Shown: piece by piece, positions 5,676 to 8,615 of the stretch
Layout of the letters: each line of letters opens with the position of its first letter
How positions within the stretch are numbered: position 1 is the stretch's first letter
NCBI GenBank assembly: GCA_040514355.1
Contig: JBEVCF010000077.1
Coordinates: 1 to 8,615 of the forward strand
Origin: Opacimonas sp040514355
GTDB taxonomy: Bacteria > Pseudomonadota > Gammaproteobacteria > Enterobacterales > Alteromonadaceae
Reading direction: 5' to 3'
Length of the DNA stretch: 8,615 nt
Translations under genes and position numbers: made by a program
Notes under the pieces: generated by a model
The model's database searches: none
Told to the model about the DNA's origin: nothing
The model's input: the letters and a program-made list of their open reading frames with translations, nothing else

Positions 5676-8104
5676 TTAATCCTTGGGCGCAGGAGGTGCT
5701 AATACTTCCCGATTGCCATTGTGACCGGGTGCTGATACGACACCACTTTGTTCCATTTGTTCGACTAATCTAGCCGCGCGATTGTAACCAATTCTGAATT
5801 TGCGTTGTACACTCGACACCGATGCTTTGCGCGTTTCCGTCACAAATACAACGGCTTCATCATAAAACACATCGAATTCTTGGTCAGCCCCTTCTGGTTG
5901 TTCGCCTGGTAATAGTACTTCTGCGCTGGCTTCGCCGTTGAGTATTTCGTCGATGTACTCAGGTTCGCCACGTTTTTTCCAATCCCCAACCACGGCGTGG
6001 ACCTCGTGATCATCAACAAACGCACCATGGACGCGTGTAGGCACTCCTGTTCCAGGTGGTAGGTATAACATATCCCCCATACCAAGCAAGGTCTCCGCGC
6101 CTTGCTGATCCAAAATCGTACGTGAATCAATCTTACTGGAGACTTGGAAAGCAATGCGCGTTGGGATGTTGGCTTTGATCAAACCCGTAATGACATCGAC
6201 AGACGGACGCTGTGTGGCAAGAACCAGATGGATCCCAGCAGCACGAGCTTTTTGTGCAATACGCGCAATCAACTCTTCCACTTTTTTACCGACGATCATC
6301 ATCATATCGGCAAATTCGTCCACCACCACAACAATGGCGGGCAATTTGGCTAAGTCAGGGGCCTCGGCATCCATACTATCACCAGGTTGCCAAAGTGGAT
6401 CTTTGATTGGTTCGCCCGCTTTGATGGCCTCTGTGACTTTCGCATTAAAGCCCTTTAAGTTTCGCACTCCCAGAGCTGACATCAAGCGATAGCGACGCTC
6501 CATCTCGCCCACACACCAGCGCAGGGCATTGGCCGCCTCTTTCANNNNNNNNNNTTCATATCCGTCACTACTTCCGCAAGGAGATGCGGAATACCTTCAT
6601 AAACCGAAAGCTCTAACATTTTGGGGTCGATCATGATCATACGCACATCTTCGGGTGATGACTTGTATAACAAGCTCAAAATCATGACATTGACACCTAC
6701 TGACTTACCCGAACCTGTCGTACCAGCAACAAGTACGTGAGGCATTTTAGCCAAATCAACAATCACTGGTTTGCCCGAAATATCGGCTCCCAAGACCATC
6801 GTCAAATCTGATTTCGAGGATTGAAAAGCATCGCATTCGATGACTTCACTCAGACGAACCATCTCACGATTTTTATTTGGCAACTCAAGACCAATCACAG
6901 ATTTACCGGGAATGACTTCAACCACACGCACTGACATCGCTGACATCGCTCGGGCTAAATCCTTGGACAACGTAGTGATCTTCGACACCTTCACACCAGG
7001 TGCAAGGTCAAGCTCAAAACGCGTAATGACAGGCCCCGGGTACACACCCACAACCTTGGCTTCGATATTGAAATCCGCAAGTTTTTCTTCAACTAAACGT
7101 GAAATACCCTCAAGCTCCTCCGGTGTAATCGGATTTTTTACTTTATCCGGCCGATCTAATAAGGCAAAAGACGGTCTTTCCCCTTCTGGTTTTGGTTCGT
7201 CTGGGTCAATAAACTTGGTTTTCACTAAGGGGGAATTTACCATCGACACCGGTTTAGATGAATGTCGCGTTGCATTTTGTGCCAATTCCTCCAAAGTAAT
7301 ATCGGGATCAGTTTGATGTTCACTCACTAATACTGAGGATTCAGCATCATCGTCGGTCTTATATAAGGCTTCTTGTTTGATGTGAAACGCACTGTCTTCT
7401 AGCGAAGGCTGTTCTGGTTTAAACAGCGATGGTTGTTGAGATGAAGCAGTTTTATCTTGTACTTGTTCGGTTGTTGGTGCCACTTGTTCAGCCTGGCGGC
7501 CAGACCAATACGCAGATATCTGAGCTGGCATAGCGAGTGTTTTTGTCACCCCCCACAAGACCCCTGCACCAATACCATCAATGACAGTCAACCATGAGAT
7601 CCCGCTCAGTAGTGTAAAACCAGTTGCGAAAAAGGCTAAAAGTAACAACGTGGTACCAGTTAAATTAAAATAAGGTAACAATGCTTGAGATATAACATCA
7701 CCGAACAAGCCACCAGCTGAGAAGTAGTACATGTCATCAAAGTTAATACTCGCCAGAGCACTCAAACCGATCAACATAAACAACAGTCCAACAACGCGTA
7801 AGCCAATATTTAAGTAGTCCAACTGGAGAATGTGTTTGACTTGTTGAAAAGCAAACCAACCTAGAAAAGCAAAACCAAATGGTAACGTATAGGCAAGATA
7901 ACCCAAGGAAAAAAAACTGAGATCGGCCACTCTCGCACCAACCGGTCCCATCCAATTTTGAATGGTGGGTTGTAAACCTGTTTGTGACCAACCAGGATCT
8001 GCTTGGTGAAAGGACATCAACGCGAGAAACATAAATAACGCAATCATGGTAAACATGATCATGAATGTTTCGTAAATACGTTGTGTGCCTGAAAGATTAG
8101 ACAT
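5676..8104 (-). CDS. ftsK: FtsK DNA translocase (interrupted by an assembly gap)
   Basis: FtsK is the septal DNA pump that clears chromosomes from the division site and activates XerCD at dif. The N-terminal part (8104-6555, 516 full codons) has about four membrane segments near residues 14-31, 62-86, 100-120 and 150-172. A short acidic linker spans about 200-315. The motor domain has Walker A GTTGSGKS (461-468). The C-terminal part (6544-5676) holds Walker B VVVVDEF and the LATQRPS block. It ends in the winged-helix gamma domain, about the last 65 residues, which reads KOPS and contacts XerD. Ten Ns (6545-6554) separate the parts and put them out of frame. Removing the Ns and one copy of the repeated TTCA restores DMKEAANALRWCV and an 804-residue protein. 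I therefore read the gene as intact. The linker is much shorter than in E. coli (total 1329). The start at 8104 follows GGA at a suitable distance. Confidence 0.95.
6545..6554. other. assembly gap of 10 Ns inside ftsK
   Basis: Ten N characters join two contigs. The left flank ends CTCTTTCA and the right flank begins TTCATATCC, so the flanks share TTCA. Merging that overlap gives the codons GAT ATG AAA GAG GCG, expected for FtsK at this point. The Ns are most likely a placeholder and not missing sequence. Confidence 0.97.
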
Positions 8105-8144
8105 ATTTTTCCGTTATTAACTACGGCTTCCTCTATATGGGTTT

Positions 8145-8173
8145 ATCTTAACATAGGTCTTTGTTCTGGTTAA
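8145..8173 (-). promoter_or_regulatory. possible ftsK promoter in the lrp-ftsK gap
   Basis: On the minus strand TTAACC (8173-8168) and TAAGAT (8150-8145) are separated by 17 bases, and each matches sigma70 consensus at four of six positions. The -35 box overlaps the lrp stop. The 65-base gap between lrp and ftsK (8105-8169) shows no strong terminator, so read-through from lrp is also possible. E. coli ftsK likewise lies downstream of lrp. Confidence 0.3.
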
Positions 8174-8615
8174 CGATTTACATGTGCTATTTTGATATTT
8201 TGTGTGTGTTTAACCTCTTCCATAACGACATAGGAACGCGATTCACGCACCCCTGGTAAACGCAATAAGGTATCCCCTAATAGTTTGCGATAACTGGCCA
8301 TATCCGCCACGCGCGTTTTGAGTAAAAAATCAAAATTTCCAGAGACCAAATGACACTCTTGAATATCATCTTGTTGTTGCACGGCTGCTGAAAATTCCGC
8401 AAAAATGTCTGGCGATGTTTTAGATAAGGAAATTTCAACAAATACCAGCATCGCTGCACCTAATTTCAAAGGGTCTAACTGAGCGTGATAACCAGTGATA
8501 TAACCTTGGTGCTCTAGACGTTTAACACGTTCAAGACAAGGACTAGGACTCAACCCGACTGCTTTGGCAAGATCCACATTGGCGATACGTGCGTTTTGTT
8601 GCAAGAGCGTAAGGA
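8170..8615 (-). CDS. lrp: Lrp, leucine-responsive regulatory protein (5' end outside the window)
   Basis: The last 147 or so codons of a protein very close to E. coli Lrp (164 residues) are visible. The winged helix-turn-helix part shows ARIANVDLAKAVGLSPSPCLERVKRLE. The RAM (AsnC-type) effector and oligomerisation domain follows with VFVEISL, IQECHLVSGNFDFLLKTRV, YRKLLGDTLLRLPGV and SYVVMEEVK. Lrp is a global regulator of amino-acid metabolism, forming octamers and hexadecamers that respond to leucine. The frame stays open to the window edge with residues (LTLLQQN) that align to the Lrp N-terminal helix. The true start is therefore upstream, outside the window, and the TTG at 8604 should not be taken as the start. 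It is near-certainly Lrp itself and not another AsnC-family member, given the nearly unbroken similarity and its position before ftsK. Confidence 0.95.
   Translation of the reverse strand, partial: LTLLQQNARIANVDLAKAVGLSPSPCLERVKRLEHQGYITGYHAQLDPLKLGAAMLVFVEISLSKTSPDIFAEFSAAVQQQDDIQECHLVSGNFDFLLKTRVADMASYRKLLGDTLLRLPGVRESRSYVVMEEVKHTQNIKIAHVNR

Noticed and set aside
6840..7316. 158-codon open frame on the plus strand opposite ftsK
   Set aside because: It is antisense to the conserved motor region of ftsK, has no recognisable domain, and is explained by codon bias of the true gene.
5676..8104. ftsK as a frameshifted or split pseudogene
   Set aside because: The frame change coincides exactly with the 10 Ns, and merging the four-base overlap of the flanks restores a complete, conserved reading frame.
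8170..8604. Complete 144-residue Lrp starting at TTG 8604
   Set aside because: The frame continues to the window edge with residues that align to the Lrp N-terminal helix, so the gene is partial here and not short.
1..8615. CRISPR array, insertion sequence, prophage or defence system
   Set aside because: No repeated spacer units, transposase-like proteins or terminal inverted repeats are visible; nearly all sequence is accounted for by conserved housekeeping genes.

Overview
The window is ordinary chromosomal DNA of a gammaproteobacterium with moderate to low GC. I judge this from gene order and protein similarity: lrp-ftsK-lolA-rarA-serS is the gene order of Escherichia coli and Pseudomonas. 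A crcB gene between rarA and serS, and a tRNA-Ser/yccA/tus cluster next door, recall Pseudomonas-like relatives. I cannot name a genus. A run of 10 Ns inside ftsK shows that the source is a draft or scaffolded assembly.

Left part (1-1006). A tRNA-Ser(UGA) on the minus strand is cut by the window edge. Its well-formed sigma70 promoter is at 89-117. Divergent from it is yccA, an inner-membrane Bax-inhibitor-1-family protein, which ends at a strong intrinsic terminator.

Centre left (1007-2041). Three small plus-strand genes encode a sulfur relay for tRNA 2-thiouridine: tusD-like, tusC-like and tusE. TusD and TusC are short, and no tusB lies between tusC and tusE. The yccA terminator hairpin carries the Shine-Dalgarno sequence of tusD in its 3' arm.

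Right part (2042-8615, all minus strand). Read in transcription order, this holds lrp (5' end outside the window), ftsK, lolA, rarA, crcB and serS. The last five are packed with gaps of 2, 1, -4 and 8 bases, so they look like one operon covering chromosome segregation, lipoprotein transport, replication-fork maintenance, fluoride export and seryl-tRNA charging. serS meets tusE tail to tail with no base between their stop codons.

I found no mobile element, CRISPR array, prophage or unknown multi-gene system. The points most worth a second look are the terminator/ribosome-binding-site overlap before tusD, the reduced tus cluster, and evidence that the N gap in ftsK is artificial because the flanking sequences overlap by four bases and rejoin in frame.
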